Assembly: GCF_000689395.1 (NCBI RefSeq)
Contig: NZ_HG966617.1
Coordinates: forward strand, 2,826,721 to 2,890,720
Direction of reading: 5' to 3'
DNA from: Candidatus Phaeomarinobacter ectocarpi
Lineage (GTDB): Bacteria > Pseudomonadota > Alphaproteobacteria > CGMCC-115125
DNA: 64,000 nucleotides
In this document: one piece after another, positions 51,569 through 60,137 of the stretch
Position numbering within the stretch: the first letter of the stretch is position 1
Layout of the letters: each line of letters opens with the position of its first letter
The notes under the pieces: generated by a model
The model's input: the letters and a program-made list of their open reading frames with translations, nothing else
What the model was told of the DNA's origin: nothing
Database searches by the model: none
Position numbers and translations under genes: made by a program

Positions 51569-52516
51569 ATGAACGAAATGCCCCGCACAATCTCTGGCAA
51601 ATTTCAGGACCCGCACCTGACCGTCAAAGGCGAAAAACGCGCCTGGGTCATGCCACACACCCTAGAAACCCTGTGGATCAACACAGGAACCTTGTGCAAT
51701 CTCGCCTGCGCCAACTGCTACATCGAATCCACTCCCACCAATGATGCGCTGGAATACATCTCCACCTCCGAGGTGGCCGAGCTGCTCGATGAAGCAGAGC
51801 GGGAGCATCTGGGTCTCAAGGAAATTGGATTTACCGGTGGCGAACCGTTCATGAACCCGGACTTTATTCCAATGCTCGGGGACGCCCTGTCGCGCGGCCA
51901 CAATGCATTGGTGCTGACAAACGCCATGCGTCCCATGCAACGCCCGGGACCTGCTGAAGCCTTGCTGGCGCTGCAGGCCCTCTATTCGGCCCGCCTCACA
52001 ATCCGGGTGTCCATGGACCACTACACGAGCCAGGTTCACGAAGAAGAGCGGGGGCCGGATTCCTGGGCCCCGATGATCGACGGGCTGATATGGCTGAACC
52101 GCAATGGCTTTCAGCTATCCATTGCCGGTCGGATGCTGTCGGGTGAAACCGAAGAAGACGAGCGCACCGGGTATGCAAAACTCTTTGCCGAACTCGATCT
52201 CGACCTTGATGCCACGAACCCGAATGACCTCGTGATCTTTCCGGAAATGGATGAGAGTACCGACATCGCAGAAATCACCACCGGGTGCTGGAAGACACTG
52301 AACAAGTCGCCCCGGGACGTGATGTGCTCCAATGCCCGCATGGCTGTTAAACGCAAGGGCGCCAGCGCACCTGCCATACTGGCTTGCACGCTGATTGCCT
52401 ATGACGAACGGTTTGAATTGGGACCAACCCTCAAAGGCAGCATGAAGCCGGTGTCCCTGAACCATCCGCACTGCTCACGTTTCTGCGTCCTGGGCGGCGC
52501 CAGCTGTTCCAGCTAG
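51569..52516 (+). CDS. Radical SAM protein
   Basis: 315 residues from ATG 51569 (TTG 51530 is an earlier in-frame start). The cluster-binding CNLACANC (C43, C47, C50) and the GGEPF motif in IGFTGGEPFMNPDF define a radical SAM enzyme. A further set of Cys residues lies in the C-terminal half (GCWKTL, MCSNAR, ACTLIAY, and HCSRFCVLGGASC at the end), which could bind an auxiliary iron-sulfur cluster. No peptide substrate or maturation partner is seen nearby. It converges directly with the cupin gene. Confidence 0.88.
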   Translation: MNEMPRTISGKFQDPHLTVKGEKRAWVMPHTLETLWINTGTLCNLACANCYIESTPTNDALEYISTSEVAELLDEAEREHLGLKEIGFTGGEPFMNPDFIPMLGDALSRGHNALVLTNAMRPMQRPGPAEALLALQALYSARLTIRVSMDHYTSQVHEEERGPDSWAPMIDGLIWLNRNGFQLSIAGRMLSGETEEDERTGYAKLFAELDLDLDATNPNDLVIFPEMDESTDIAEITTGCWKTLNKSPRDVMCSNARMAVKRKGASAPAILACTLIAYDERFELGPTLKGSMKPVSLNHPHCSRFCVLGGASCSS

Positions 52517-53203
52517 TCAGACGTCAGAAAGGTGACCGCGCTTCACCCAGAGGCGGCATCCATCTGGTGACGCCATCGGCAGTTCCTGACCAGCCGCACG
52601 ACGCAACCACGTGCCCTTGCCATACAGTACACCGCCATACGACAACGCGCCGTCCAGCACGAAAATCTCCTCGCCCCCGGCAGCATGCGCCTCAATGCCC
52701 GTTCCCGGCTGCAGGCGCTCTACTGAAACCTGCTCATAATCCGAGCAAAACAGCACCTGCCGCTCATACCCCGCGACACCGGCTGGCTCGAACGGGGCGG
52801 TCTTCGTATCAACATGGACAGTGCGATCTTCGTCGTCAGGCATTTGCCGCAGCTTGACGAGGATCACACAGCCATCATCCGTATGCGGCGCATGTGACGA
52901 CCCTGGCGGGTTGCGCACATACGTGCCTTCAGGGAAGTCACCATCATTGTCTGAAAACGTACCGGACAGGACGATGTACTCCTCGCCCATGTCATGGCGA
53001 TGGGCGGAAAACCGGCTGCCGGCAGCATAGCGCACTAAGCTTGTGGCCCGTGCAACCTCGCCGCCGTCGCGCTCGATCATGCGTCGCTCTACACCTGCCA
53101 TCGGAGAGGGAACCCAGTCGATTGCCTGCGTGTCGACCTGCGCTGGCTGCGTCAGATCTGCAAAAAGCGTTATCGGGGCCTGGCTAGCCGTCTGCTGTGA
53201 CAT
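52517..53203 (-). CDS. ChrR-like double-cupin protein
   Basis: 228 residues with two cupin halves: the first shows SAHRHDMGEEYIVLSGTF and a later His (PPGSSHAPH), a full metal-binding cupin motif; the second shows AHAAGGEEIFVLDGAL. This is the ChrR-type cupin arrangement, but without the N-terminal zinc anti-sigma domain, so it is not likely an anti-sigma factor. Function unknown, possibly metal binding or dioxygenase-like. Confidence 0.82.
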   Translation of the reverse strand: MSQQTASQAPITLFADLTQPAQVDTQAIDWVPSPMAGVERRMIERDGGEVARATSLVRYAAGSRFSAHRHDMGEEYIVLSGTFSDNDGDFPEGTYVRNPPGSSHAPHTDDGCVILVKLRQMPDDEDRTVHVDTKTAPFEPAGVAGYERQVLFCSDYEQVSVERLQPGTGIEAHAAGGEEIFVLDGALSYGGVLYGKGTWLRRAAGQELPMASPDGCRLWVKRGHLSDV

Positions 53204-53259
53204 GTCTGGTTCCTTTGCTCAGGAGAGCGTCTTCGCGTTAGATAGGCGCAGAACTTTCC

Positions 53260-53865
53260 ATGCGCCGCTCACAAGCCCGTGATGCCTGCCGACAAGGACA
53301 CAAACCTGCCGTGACACGCCGAGCCCTCTTTCTGGACCGTGATGGCATCATCAACGTCGACAAGGGATATGTACACGACGCAAAGGACTTTGAGTGGATG
53401 CCGGGCATCTTCGAGCTGGCACGCACAGCGATCAACCTTGACGCAGCCCTGATCGTTATCACCAACCAGTCCGGTATTGCCCGCGGTTACTACACGGAAG
53501 AACAGTATCAGACTCTCACAGTCTGGATGCGCGCCCGCTTTGCTGATGAAGGCATTGCGCTAACGGACATCTTCCACTGTCCTCACCTCAACGGTCCTGA
53601 CGGCCGCGACCACCCGATGCGCAAACCCAACCCCGGCATGCTCCTCACAGCCCGCGATACCCATGACATAGGCATGTCGGCGTCAGCCATGCTGGGTGAC
53701 AAGTGGACAGATATGGAGGCTGGGTTCGCTGCAGGCGTCGGTCATCTGGGACTGGTCGGCACCCCGCGTGACGGCAGACCCAAGAGCACAGAAGAGCGAC
53801 AGATACGTACCCTAGCTGACCTCACGGAAGCACGCGCCTGGATCAGCAGCATCCTCACACACTGA
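53260..53865 (+). CDS. gmhB: D,D-heptose 1,7-bisphosphate phosphatase (HAD family)
   Basis: 201 residues from ATG 53260; GTG 53311 just before TRRALFLDRDG would give the usual shorter N-terminus. HAD motif I FLDRDGIINVD, motif II IVITNQSGIARG, the zinc-type CPHLNG region (with only one obvious Cys), and the late motif LGDKWTDMEAG fit GmhB. It dephosphorylates heptose 1,7-bisphosphate before nucleotidylation. It belongs to the same pathway as gmhA (38.1 kb) and the partial kinase at the window start, but is not in that locus. Confidence 0.85.
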   Translation: MRRSQARDACRQGHKPAVTRRALFLDRDGIINVDKGYVHDAKDFEWMPGIFELARTAINLDAALIVITNQSGIARGYYTEEQYQTLTVWMRARFADEGIALTDIFHCPHLNGPDGRDHPMRKPNPGMLLTARDTHDIGMSASAMLGDKWTDMEAGFAAGVGHLGLVGTPRDGRPKSTEERQIRTLADLTEARAWISSILTH

Positions 53866-53885
53866 ATGCACCGGAGGTAAAGCTC

Positions 53886-54290
53886 ATGACCCAGGACAGT
53901 CGACATGGCAACTGCTAATGCGGGCAGGTGACTTACCGGATCAACGGGACGCCCCTGAAACTGGCAATCTGCCATTGCACCGAGTGCCAAAAGCAATCGG
54001 CCAGTGCGTTCGGCATGAGCCTTGGCGTCAGACCAGAGGACTTCGAACTCACATCTGGTGCTCTCAGCTCTTTCGACGTCACCTGCGATAGCGGCCGCAC
54101 AAAGACATGTGCGTTCTGTCCTCAGTGCGGCTCACGCATCTACCACCAGACCGGAAACAACATGAGCATCAAGGCTGGCACCCTGAAGGATACATCAGGC
54201 CTCAAGCCAGATGCCCACTACTGGACCCGCAGCAAACAACCATGGATTACCATTCCCGCCGATGCACTCCAGTTCGAGGATGACGGCTAG
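53886..54290 (+). pseudogene. GFA-family (glutathione-dependent formaldehyde-activating-like) gene with stop codon in its first zinc motif
   Basis: From ATG 53886, with a strong GGAGG 8-9 bp upstream, the frame reads MTQDSRHGNC, then TAA (53916-53918), then CGQVTYRING and a full GFA protein. The family's first zinc site is CxCG, so the TAA sits exactly at the x of that motif. The rest is intact, including CHCTEC and CPQCGSR. A single base change (for example TTA to TAA) explains it. GTG 53928 could restart translation but lacks a ribosome-binding site and the first zinc ligands. A sequencing error is the other explanation. Confidence 0.82.
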
Positions 54291-54292
54291 CG

Positions 54293-56008
54293 CTAGCCGC
54301 GTATGAGCCGGCCTGGCAGCGCGCCCGTCGGCTGACCGTTTTCATATACCGTTTCACCGGACACAACCGTCGCCACATACCCATCGGCGCGCTGTAGCAG
54401 ACGACGTCCGCCGCCTGGCAGGTCGTGGGCAATCTCAGGCGCGTGCAGGCGAAGCCCCGCATGATCAATCACATTGATGTCTGCCTTCATGCCCGGCTTG
54501 AGCAGGCCGCGATCAGACAGGCCTACCGCGCGCGCGGTTTGCGCTGTCTGCGCCCTGATGACAAAGGGCAGGTCCAGCTTCGGACCCCGTGTGCGGTCAC
54601 GCGTCCAGTGCTGCAGCAACGTTGTTGAGAACGACCCGTCACAGATGGTGCCCATATGCGCGCCACCATCTGACAGGCCCATCACCGAGTTGGGGTGCTG
54701 CATCATGGCGTAGGACGGATCGAGCGACCCATTGGCATAGTTGAGGAACGGGAACAGCAACATGCCCGTACCCGGTCCACGCCCGCCATCTGCCATCAGA
54801 TACTCAAGCGCCAGTTCTTCAACGCTCTTGCCCTGCGCCTTGGCCTGCGCCCCCAGCATCTTGTCCGGCGTCGGTTCATAGTCCGGCACGTCACCCAGCG
54901 GGAACATCTGGTCAAACTGCCGGATGAGCGATTGCACAAATGGATGGTCGGAAGACGGTTCATTGCTCAGCATCCGTGCCCGGAAAGCAGGGTCCGACAG
55001 CTTCGCCACTTTTTCAGCCAGCGGCGCGTCTTCGATTTCCGCGTAAGCCGGGTAGGCTGTGAACGGATTCAACGTCAGTTCAAGACCGACAAGAATGCCG
55101 ACCGGCCGCGGCGCGACCTGCGCCCGCATCTCAAGCCCGCGCTCATTGGCCCCTTCAATCTCCGACAGCAGCCACTTCCAGGCATCCGGTGCCAGGTCTG
55201 TCTGCGCCACAGAAATCGACATCGGGCGGCCGGACTTCTCAACGATGCGCTGGAACATTTCCATTTCATCGCGGCGCTTCTTGAAGTCGGAAACGACCTG
55301 CAACACACCCTTGCCGGCCTTGCCGATCTCAAGGGCAATGCCCATCAGTTCGTCTTCCGCCGCCGTCAGGGTCGGCGTTGGATCACCTTCTGACGTTTGA
55401 TGGTTCAGCGTGCGCGACGTCGTAAAGCCGAGTGCACCCGCTTCAATGGCTTCGCGTGCCAGGGTGGCCATCGTTGCTATGTCATCGCCCGTCGCCATAT
55501 CGCGATTGGCGCCACGTTCACCCATCACGAACACACGCAATGCCGCATGGGGAACCTGAGCGGCAAAGTCGATGTCAAAAGTCTTGCTGCTCAGGCTGTC
55601 GAGATATTCCGGGAAGCTCTCCCAGTTCCAGGGAAGGCCATCCGCCAGCACCGGAAAGGGGATGTCCTCAACGCCTTCCATCAGCCGGATCAGGCGCGTG
55701 TGGTCTTCGGCTTTGCAGGGCGCAAACCCGACACCGCAATTGCCCATGACGGCAGTTGTCACGCCGTGCCAGGACGACGGCGTGAGCTGACTGTCCCACG
55801 TCACCTGGCCATCATAGTGGGTATGGATGTCGACGAAGCCAGGCGTTACAAGCGCGCCATCAGCATTAATTTCGCGGGCAGCTGTGCCGGACACAGATCC
55901 GACCTCCGCCACAACGCCGTCTTTGACCGCAACGTCGCCAGAAAAAATCTCGCCGCCGGACCCGTCAGCGATGCGTCCGCCACGAACCACCAGATCAAAT
56001 GTGCTCAT
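54293..56008 (-). CDS. N-acyl-D-amino-acid deacylase/D-aminoacylase-like amidohydrolase
   Basis: 571 residues. The amidohydrolase barrel shows the metal motif VDIHTHYDGQVTWD, MGNCGVGFAP, a long middle domain, and the late LSDGGAHMG with the catalytic Asp, then the composite sandwich end VIDHAGLRLHAPE. The family hydrolyses N-acyl-D-amino acids or related cyclic amides. Likely cytoplasmic. It is transcribed with the acyl-CoA dehydrogenase upstream, about 70 bp away. Confidence 0.88.
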   Translation of the reverse strand: MSTFDLVVRGGRIADGSGGEIFSGDVAVKDGVVAEVGSVSGTAAREINADGALVTPGFVDIHTHYDGQVTWDSQLTPSSWHGVTTAVMGNCGVGFAPCKAEDHTRLIRLMEGVEDIPFPVLADGLPWNWESFPEYLDSLSSKTFDIDFAAQVPHAALRVFVMGERGANRDMATGDDIATMATLAREAIEAGALGFTTSRTLNHQTSEGDPTPTLTAAEDELMGIALEIGKAGKGVLQVVSDFKKRRDEMEMFQRIVEKSGRPMSISVAQTDLAPDAWKWLLSEIEGANERGLEMRAQVAPRPVGILVGLELTLNPFTAYPAYAEIEDAPLAEKVAKLSDPAFRARMLSNEPSSDHPFVQSLIRQFDQMFPLGDVPDYEPTPDKMLGAQAKAQGKSVEELALEYLMADGGRGPGTGMLLFPFLNYANGSLDPSYAMMQHPNSVMGLSDGGAHMGTICDGSFSTTLLQHWTRDRTRGPKLDLPFVIRAQTAQTARAVGLSDRGLLKPGMKADINVIDHAGLRLHAPEIAHDLPGGGRRLLQRADGYVATVVSGETVYENGQPTGALPGRLIRG

Positions 56009-56078
56009 TCGACCGCTCCCTGTATTTGTTTCCGCGGGAGACTAGCAGGGGTCAACCGGGTTTGTCCCTATGCGCGCT

Positions 56079-57275
56079 CTATTCAGGCAGCCCCAGCCGT
56101 GCAGCAATATTGTTGCGCTGCATGTTGGAAGACCCGCCGACAATCGGCATGCCCAGAATGTCCCGCACATGGCGTTCCATGTCATAGGCATCTGACAAAG
56201 CGTAAGCCCCCATCACCCGCTGACACAGAAGAGCGATTTCTACTGCTGTATCACCGATAAAGAGCTTGGCCATGCTTGTTTCAACCGAGCAGGGCCGGTC
56301 TTCCTGCGCCAGCCAGACCGCGTGGTAGAGCATGTGCCGACAGGCCTGCAGCTTGGTGCGGGCATCCACTAGGGCGTGGCGGACAGACTGATGACCGGAG
56401 ATCACCCGCCCGAACTGCTCACGCTCTTGCGCGTACTGCCAGGCTTCTTCCACCGCCGCACGGGCCAGACCAAAGGCCACCGCCGTGATCTCGATCTTCT
56501 CGACGTCGAGGGTCTTGCCCGCCAGTTGCCCCCAGCCCTTGTTCCACTTCTCTGGTCCACCCAGAACGCACGAGGCCGGCACACGCACGTCATCGAAATA
56601 CACATCCGACGACAATGTGTAGCGCAGGTTTGCGTGCTCAATCGGCTGCATGGTGACGCCCGGCGCGTCGGTCGGGATCAGCACCACGGAGAGGTTCTTG
56701 TACTTCTTGCCATCGGGGTCGGAATTCACGAGGCAATAGATCACGTCAGCAAAGTCAGCCCCCGTGCACCAGCGTTTGGACCCGTTGATGACAATCTCGT
56801 CGCCGTCCATCCGCGCGCGGGTTTTGACACTCGGCAGATCGCCGCCCACGTCCGGCTCTGATAGCCCATAGGCAAAAAACATCTCGCCCGCTGCGAGCTT
56901 GGGCAGCATCTGCGCCTTTTGAGCGTCGGAGCCGTTCTCAGCCACATTGGCACCGCCGTAGAACGCTGCATGAATGAAGGGCCCGGCCAGAAATGCGCCC
57001 GCCTGCGCCAGTTCCTCAATCGCAGCGACAGCTGCGACCAGATCAACGCCTGCCCCGCCATTCTCCTCAGGGATAGTCAGCCCGCAGATGCCGAGCTTTG
57101 CCAACTCTGCAAATACATCGCGGGGAAACTGGTGCGCCTTGTCCCACTCACGGCGTTTTTCGCGCGGTGCTTTTTCTTCCACAAAGCGCTTTAGCGTATC
57201 GCGGAGCATTCCCACATGTTCCGGCTCGTCGATGTAGGTCTGCAACCCGCCAGCTCCCCCAACATCTCTTGTCAT
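56079..57275 (-). CDS. Acyl-CoA dehydrogenase
   Basis: 398 residues from ATG 57275; the longer open frame starts inside the divergent neighbour. FAD and substrate motifs are visible: GLTIPEENGGAGVDLVAAVA, FAYGLSEPDVGGDLPSVKT, RWCTGADFADVIYCLV, and the late VMGAYALSDAYDMERHVRD. It oxidises an acyl-CoA to the enoyl-CoA with electron transfer flavoprotein as acceptor. The acyl chain cannot be named. It diverges from the NADP-dependent oxidoreductase gene. Confidence 0.88.
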   Translation of the reverse strand: MTRDVGGAGGLQTYIDEPEHVGMLRDTLKRFVEEKAPREKRREWDKAHQFPRDVFAELAKLGICGLTIPEENGGAGVDLVAAVAAIEELAQAGAFLAGPFIHAAFYGGANVAENGSDAQKAQMLPKLAAGEMFFAYGLSEPDVGGDLPSVKTRARMDGDEIVINGSKRWCTGADFADVIYCLVNSDPDGKKYKNLSVVLIPTDAPGVTMQPIEHANLRYTLSSDVYFDDVRVPASCVLGGPEKWNKGWGQLAGKTLDVEKIEITAVAFGLARAAVEEAWQYAQEREQFGRVISGHQSVRHALVDARTKLQACRHMLYHAVWLAQEDRPCSVETSMAKLFIGDTAVEIALLCQRVMGAYALSDAYDMERHVRDILGMPIVGGSSNMQRNNIAARLGLPE

Positions 57276-57335
57276 TTCATTTTTCCCCAAAGGCTTGCTA
57301 TGTCGTTTGCAACAACAAAGCAGGGAGCGCTGCAA

Positions 57336-58355
57336 ATGGGAAGCATGACAACACGCCGCTGGGTACTGGCCGAACGGCCTGCGGGTATCCCCGACGACAA
57401 GACCTTCAAGCTGGAAGAGCAGGACCTGCCTGCGGTCGAAGACGGTCAGGTGCGCGTCCGCGTAACCCACTTCTCCCTTGATCCCGGCATGCGCCCGGCC
57501 CTGTCCAGGGACACCTATGTGGGGGCGACCCCCATCGGCAGCCTCATCACCAGTGCCGGCATCGGCATTGTGGAAGAAACAAAAGACGAAAAACTCGCCG
57601 TAGGCGACATGGTCACCGGCGGGTTTGGCTGGCAGTCAGGCCTGGTGGTCAAAGGCCGCCATTGCGTGAAGCACAATCCGGCGCTGTTCAAAGGCAAGGT
57701 CACGCCAACTGCAGCCATCGGCATTCTGGGGATTCCGGGCATGACATCCTGGTTTGGCCTCAAGAACATCGCCAGGCTCAAAGAGGGCGAAACCGTTCTG
57801 ATCTCGTCTGCCTCAGGACCCGTGGGGGCCACCGCCGGGCAACTCGCCAAACTCATGGGAGCCGGCCGCGTGATCGGCATTGCAGGCTCTAAAGCAAAGT
57901 GCGACTGGCTTACGGCTGAAGCGGGCTTTGATGCCAGCATCAACTACCGCGACGCTGCCAACCTTGAAGACGCCATGCATGACGCAACCAGCGGCGGTGC
58001 AGACATCTACTTCGACAATGTGGGCGGCGAAATGCTGGATGCCGCCATCAATGTGCTGAAGCCCGGCGGGCGCATTGCGGTCTCCGGTCAGCTCGCTGAG
58101 TACAATCTTGATGAGCCACGCGGCATTCGCAACACGCTACCGTTCATCACCCAGCGCTTGACCATGCAGGGTTTTGTCGTTCTGGACTTCGTGCGCGAAT
58201 TCGGCCCCGCCGCCATGCAGATGGCCCAGTGGATAAATGAGGACAAGCTACTCTATCGCGAAGAAGTGGTGGACGGCATCGAGAACGCGCCTGCTGCCTA
58301 TGCGGGCCTCTTCAAAGGTGAGAACTTCGGCCGTCGCCTCATCAAAGTTTCTTAG
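57336..58355 (+). CDS. Zinc-free NADP-dependent medium-chain reductase
   Basis: 339 residues from ATG 57336 (GGGAG upstream); ATG 57300 and 57345 are alternatives. It has the leukotriene B4 dehydrogenase/2-alkenal reductase look: FSLDPGMRPALS, GGFGWQSG, GILGIPGMTSWFGL, and the NADP loop SSASGPVGATAGQLAKLMG, with DIYFDNVGGEMLDAA. No zinc ligands are present. It reduces activated C=C bonds. The Nudix gene begins 2 bp after its stop. Confidence 0.88.
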   Translation: MGSMTTRRWVLAERPAGIPDDKTFKLEEQDLPAVEDGQVRVRVTHFSLDPGMRPALSRDTYVGATPIGSLITSAGIGIVEETKDEKLAVGDMVTGGFGWQSGLVVKGRHCVKHNPALFKGKVTPTAAIGILGIPGMTSWFGLKNIARLKEGETVLISSASGPVGATAGQLAKLMGAGRVIGIAGSKAKCDWLTAEAGFDASINYRDAANLEDAMHDATSGGADIYFDNVGGEMLDAAINVLKPGGRIAVSGQLAEYNLDEPRGIRNTLPFITQRLTMQGFVVLDFVREFGPAAMQMAQWINEDKLLYREEVVDGIENAPAAYAGLFKGENFGRRLIKVS

Positions 58356-58357
58356 GC

Positions 58358-58972
58358 ATGACGTCCGACCACGCACTGCGTCAACAGATGAAGCAGAACC
58401 TGGCAGCGTTTGAACCAAACCTGCTGGCCGAAACAGACCTGAAGCGGGCGAGCGTTGCAGTCATCACGACACTTGATGACACCGGCGGTGATCCTGCCTT
58501 CATCATAACGCGCCGGGCGGCAAAGCTGCGGGGCCATGCAGGCCAGTGGGCCTTTCCTGGTGGTCGACTGGATGCTGGAGAAACATCACTGGAAGGCGCC
58601 ATCCGTGAAACACGCGAAGAGCTGGGCCTGACGCTGACAGGCGAGCACTATCTGGGTCAGCTCGATGATTACGAGACCCATTCTGGATATGCGATGTCAG
58701 CTTTTGTGTTCTGGGTCACCAAAGCTCAGATGAAGGCAAACCCGGATGAAGTGGCCGCGATCCATCACTTTGAAGTTGCGTCATTGGACAGACCCGACTC
58801 ACCGGAGCTGTTGCCCGGGCCCGACCCTGAAAGGCCCATCATCCGAATGCATGTGGGGCCGGTCGATATCCATGCACCGACCGGCGCCATTTTGCATCAG
58901 TTTCATGAGGTGGCGGTCAAGGGCCTTACCACCCGTGTTGCCCATTTCGATCAACCCGATTGGGCACGTTAG
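58358..58972 (+). CDS. Nudix hydrolase, CoA-pyrophosphatase-like
   Basis: 204 residues. The Nudix box GGRLDAGETSLEGAIRETREEL follows an ITRRAAKLRGHAGQWAFPGG segment similar to that of CoA diphosphatases (NUDT7/8, NudL). It would hydrolyse CoA or CoA esters to 4'-phosphopantetheine products. It directly follows the reductase gene, so acyl-CoA metabolism is a sensible context. Confidence 0.82.
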   Translation: MTSDHALRQQMKQNLAAFEPNLLAETDLKRASVAVITTLDDTGGDPAFIITRRAAKLRGHAGQWAFPGGRLDAGETSLEGAIRETREELGLTLTGEHYLGQLDDYETHSGYAMSAFVFWVTKAQMKANPDEVAAIHHFEVASLDRPDSPELLPGPDPERPIIRMHVGPVDIHAPTGAILHQFHEVAVKGLTTRVAHFDQPDWAR

Positions 58973-58979
58973 ATCGTGC

Positions 58980-59315
58980 TTAGTCGGTGAACTCCCATTC
59001 GCCCAGGTCGCACAGATCAGAATCGTATTCGACATACTCAGAGCCATCATCCCAGACGGCACGAATGTCGTAGTTGCAGTTGGATTGACCGTCAGCAATC
59101 AGCACCTCAATCTCGTTGCCGGCTGGCAATACATAGCCGCTGGGAATGAGGTTATCGGTCCAGTAGTCGTCGCCTGGATCAGACACCTGGAACTCGATGA
59201 TGTCCGCGCTGGACGCATTTATCAGAAGAAAATCAAGATCTTCGGCTTGTGCCGGACCAGCGTAAACAAATGCCGCGACTGCTGAAATCGCAGCAAACTT
59301 AGCAAATTTAGTCAT
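58980..59315 (-). CDS. Small secreted protein of unknown function
   Basis: 111 residues from ATG 59315, preceded by GGGGGA; the longer frame upstream is not credible. A signal peptide (cleavage around residue 25, GPAQAEDL) leads to an acidic mature part with two cysteines (SNCNYD and DLCDLG) able to form a disulfide, and repeated DDG/DD patterns. No family was identified. Periplasmic or secreted. Confidence 0.75.
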   Translation of the reverse strand: MTKFAKFAAISAVAAFVYAGPAQAEDLDFLLINASSADIIEFQVSDPGDDYWTDNLIPSGYVLPAGNEIEVLIADGQSNCNYDIRAVWDDGSEYVEYDSDLCDLGEWEFTD

Positions 59316-59482
59316 TGGAAGTCCCCCATTTGTGAGATGCACCCAAGCACCTGAACAAAACGCTACAGTTGAATGACCACCATTACCAGTCGTCAAAATG
59401 AGCGTTTGCGCCGCTTTGGAGTCGCCTCCCGGCGCCCGTTCATTTATAAAACCCAATAAATTGACACTCAGGGAGCCAATAC

Positions 59483-60118
59483 ATGCCGATTACCTTTTAC
59501 GACTTCACCCCCGCGCCCAGCCCGCGCCGCGCACGCATCCTGCTGGCGGAAAAGGGAATTGAAGTAGAAAACAAACAGATCGACATGATGCAGGGCGAGC
59601 AGCTTTCCGATGAATACAAGAAGATCAATCCAAGCTGCACCATCCCGGCTCTTCAGCTGGAAGACGGCACGATCCTGACAGACAATTCGGGCATCGCCGC
59701 CTGGGCCGACGCCTACAAGCCGGAGAACCCGATCCTGGGGTCAACACCGGCTGAAAAGGGCCTCGTGGCCAGCTGGAACGCCCGCATCGAGTTTGAAGGC
59801 CTGATGGCCGTTGCTGAAATTCTGCGCAACACGTCAAAGGGCATGCAGGGCCGCGCCATGACCGGCCCGCTCAATCTTGAGCAGATTCCCGCCCTCGCTG
59901 AACGCGGCAAAAAACGTCTTCCGCTTTTCTACGACATGCTGAACGAGCGCCTTGAGGGCCGGGACTTCATTGCCATCGACACACTCTCAGTGGCCGATAT
60001 CACTGCACTGGTCTGCGTTGACTTTGGCGCGTGGGTAAAGATCACACCAACAGACGCCCACACGAACCTCAATCGCTGGCATGCGGCCATGTCCGCCCGC
60101 CCCAGTGCAAAAGCATAA
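59483..60118 (+). CDS. Glutathione S-transferase family protein
   Basis: 211 residues: an N-terminal thioredoxin-like half (TFYDFTPAPSPRRARILLAEKGIE, then NPSCTIPALQLEDG with the cis-Pro, and DNSGIAAW for glutathione binding), and an all-helical C-terminal half. It conjugates or otherwise uses glutathione, probably for detoxification. A second, larger GST-like gene follows 19 bp later. Confidence 0.88.
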   Translation: MPITFYDFTPAPSPRRARILLAEKGIEVENKQIDMMQGEQLSDEYKKINPSCTIPALQLEDGTILTDNSGIAAWADAYKPENPILGSTPAEKGLVASWNARIEFEGLMAVAEILRNTSKGMQGRAMTGPLNLEQIPALAERGKKRLPLFYDMLNERLEGRDFIAIDTLSVADITALVCVDFGAWVKITPTDAHTNLNRWHAAMSARPSAKA

Positions 60119-60137
60119 AGCACCAAGGCATACATCC

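Noticed and set aside
52517-53203. ChrR anti-sigma factor
   Set aside because: Only the cupin part is present; the zinc-binding anti-sigma domain and an adjacent ECF sigma gene are missing.
55397-56260. 287-codon plus-strand frame opposite the amidohydrolase and acyl-CoA dehydrogenase ends
   Set aside because: Spans two real genes and the space between them; no motif.
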